A stretch of DNA of 5,243 bases from Acidobacteriaceae bacterium (GTDB lineage Bacteria > Acidobacteriota > Terriglobia > Terriglobales > Acidobacteriaceae): the NCBI GenBank assembly GCA_025462785.1, contig JAOAPG010000153.1, forward strand, positions 1 to 5,243, in the 5' to 3' direction. Below the pieces are notes generated by a model. It had not been told where the DNA came from. It made no database searches and saw only the letters and a program-made list of their open reading frames with translations. Of the stretch, positions 4,291 through 5,243 are shown one piece after another. Position 1 is the first letter of the stretch. Each line of letters opens with the position of its first letter. A program made the position numbers and the translations under genes.

Positions 4291-5243
4291 ATGGGGGACA
4301 CCCCTCAGATGCGAATCCTTTTGATTGGCGGGAATGGTTTCATCGGCAGACCACTAGCCCGCCAGTTGCGCGCTCTTGGACATTAAGTTGCGATCTTTCA
4401 CCGGACCGCGGAGACGTATCTCGATGAGGATGCGGTACGAATCCAAGGTGATCGGAATCGCCTTTCCGATCACCTAGAGCCAATTCAGCGATTTTCGCCA
4501 GAAGTAATTATCGACTTGATACTGAGCTCTGGACAACAGGCGCGTCAGTTGATGAGCACTTCGCGCAAAGTTGCGCCGCGCGTTATTGCGATTAGCAGCA
4601 TGGATGTGTACCGCGCGTGGGGCGTGCTGCACCTGCGCGAGCCGGGTTCTCTAGAACCATTGCCGCTCACAGAAGACTCGCCAGTGCGCACTATTCGACA
4701 GCTCTACCCACCAGAGACTATCAAAATGCTGCAGTGCATCTTTAATTGGGTGGACGAGGGTTATGACAAGATCGCGGTGGAAGAGGCCATTCTGAATAGC
4801 TCCGACGTGTCGGGAACAGTTCTCCGACTTCCCATGGTATATGGTCCAGGAGATCCCCTTCATAGATTCTTCCCGCTGCTAAGGCGCTTCGCTGACGGAA
4901 GATCTTCCATACTCATTGCCGATGATCTCGCGGCTTGGAGAGGGCCGTGGGGATATGTAGAAAACATTGCGCAAGCGATCGCGCTCGCTGCGACCTCGGA
5001 CCAAACGGCTGGACGTATCTACAATGTCTGCGAGGAACCCACGTTGTCGGAGCTGGCTTGGCAGAGGAGGATCGCCACCGAGGCACATTGGTCGGGAAAG
5101 TTTGTTGTGCTGGCCAGAGAACGAACACCAAAACATCTGTTGCAGCCTGGTAATGCGGCGCAGCATATAGTTGCTAGCTCGGGACGCATTCGAGCTGAGT
5201 TGCGTTACAAAGAGCTAATCGATATTGACGAAGCGATACGTCG
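4291..5243 (+). pseudogene. NAD-dependent epimerase/dehydratase-like gene with premature stop
   Basis: This encodes an extended or atypical short-chain dehydrogenase/reductase related to nucleotide-sugar epimerases; the substrate is unknown. The N-terminal Rossmann motif is G13-G-N-G16-F-I-G19 (MRILLIGGNGFIGRPLARQL). Codon 32 (4384-4386) is TAA, where the surrounding GH-x-V context suggests a former GAA. The same frame then stays open for 857 bases to the window edge: AIFHRTAETYLDED, GDRNRL, ISSMDVYRAWG (S102-Y107), YDKIAVEEAIL (158 on), VLRLPMVYGPGDPLHRFFPL, GYVENIAQAIALA, GRIYNVCEEPTLSE. Of 317 visible codons none but codon 32 is a stop; relatives are about 330 residues, so little is missing at the right. 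Lys160 is kept, but the residue four before it is Glu156, so the usual YxxxK Tyr is absent; Tyr158 is two residues away. Restart after the stop (TTG 4516, ATG 4552) would lack the nucleotide-binding motif. ATG 4309 is an alternative start and does not avoid the stop. Confidence 0.87.
4446..4475. repeat. Perfect 12-bp hairpin inside the epimerase frame
   Basis: AGGTGATCGGAA (4446-4457) and TTCCGATCACCT (4464-4475) are exact reverse complements around the 6-base loop TCGCCT. The repeat encodes QGDRNRLSDHL in the epimerase frame, 60 bases past the premature TAA. Neither side has a T-run, so it is not a typical intrinsic terminator. The pairing is read directly; function is unknown. Confidence 0.85.

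Overview
The window looks like accessory chromosomal DNA from a soil-type Acidobacteriota. This rests on remembered family resemblance, with no database search. Three items point there: an exported protein on the minus strand with EDPRYY / YYPP.ERG / EFWPDI signatures, a small exported protein ending in a YWNWRH box, and a NarL-type regulator with the LTSREREVV...RKLNLHSV output helix set. Base composition is fairly balanced. No rRNA, tRNA, insertion sequence, CRISPR array or phage gene is visible.

Layout. Positions 1-357 hold no convincing gene. An intact exported protein of unknown function lies at 358-1161 on the minus strand, best started at a TTG behind a good ribosome binding site. A small soluble helical protein is at 1541-1783 (+). 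The stretch 1784-2281 has no clear gene but holds a set of nested inverted repeats and a short direct repeat. Positions 2282-2990 (+) carry a complete two-domain response regulator whose frame is broken twice, each time by the equivalent of one missing base. A long open but poorly started frame with hydrophobic segments follows (about 3075-3364). A small exported protein, apparently intact, is at 3444-3746 (+). Positions 3783-4100 (+) are the remnant of a SnoaL-like/DUF4440 protein that has lost its N-terminus and switches frame twice. A possible Rossmann-type (NmrA-like) N-terminal fragment is at 4131-4278. The right end, 4291-5243 (+), is an NAD-dependent epimerase/dehydratase-like gene that is open in one frame to the window edge except for a single in-frame TAA at codon 32.

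The main theme is gene decay. Between about 2280 and 4400 at least three recognisable genes are broken by single-base lesions, while the small genes around them are intact. Several indels sit beside short A runs, so either real slippage or sequencing/assembly error could explain them. The epimerase stop is a substitution and is harder to blame on homopolymer error. The genes do not form an obvious pathway or operon, and I see no evidence for a new defence, mobile or biosynthetic system. The most unusual non-coding signal is a perfect 12-bp hairpin inside the epimerase reading frame (4446-4475).
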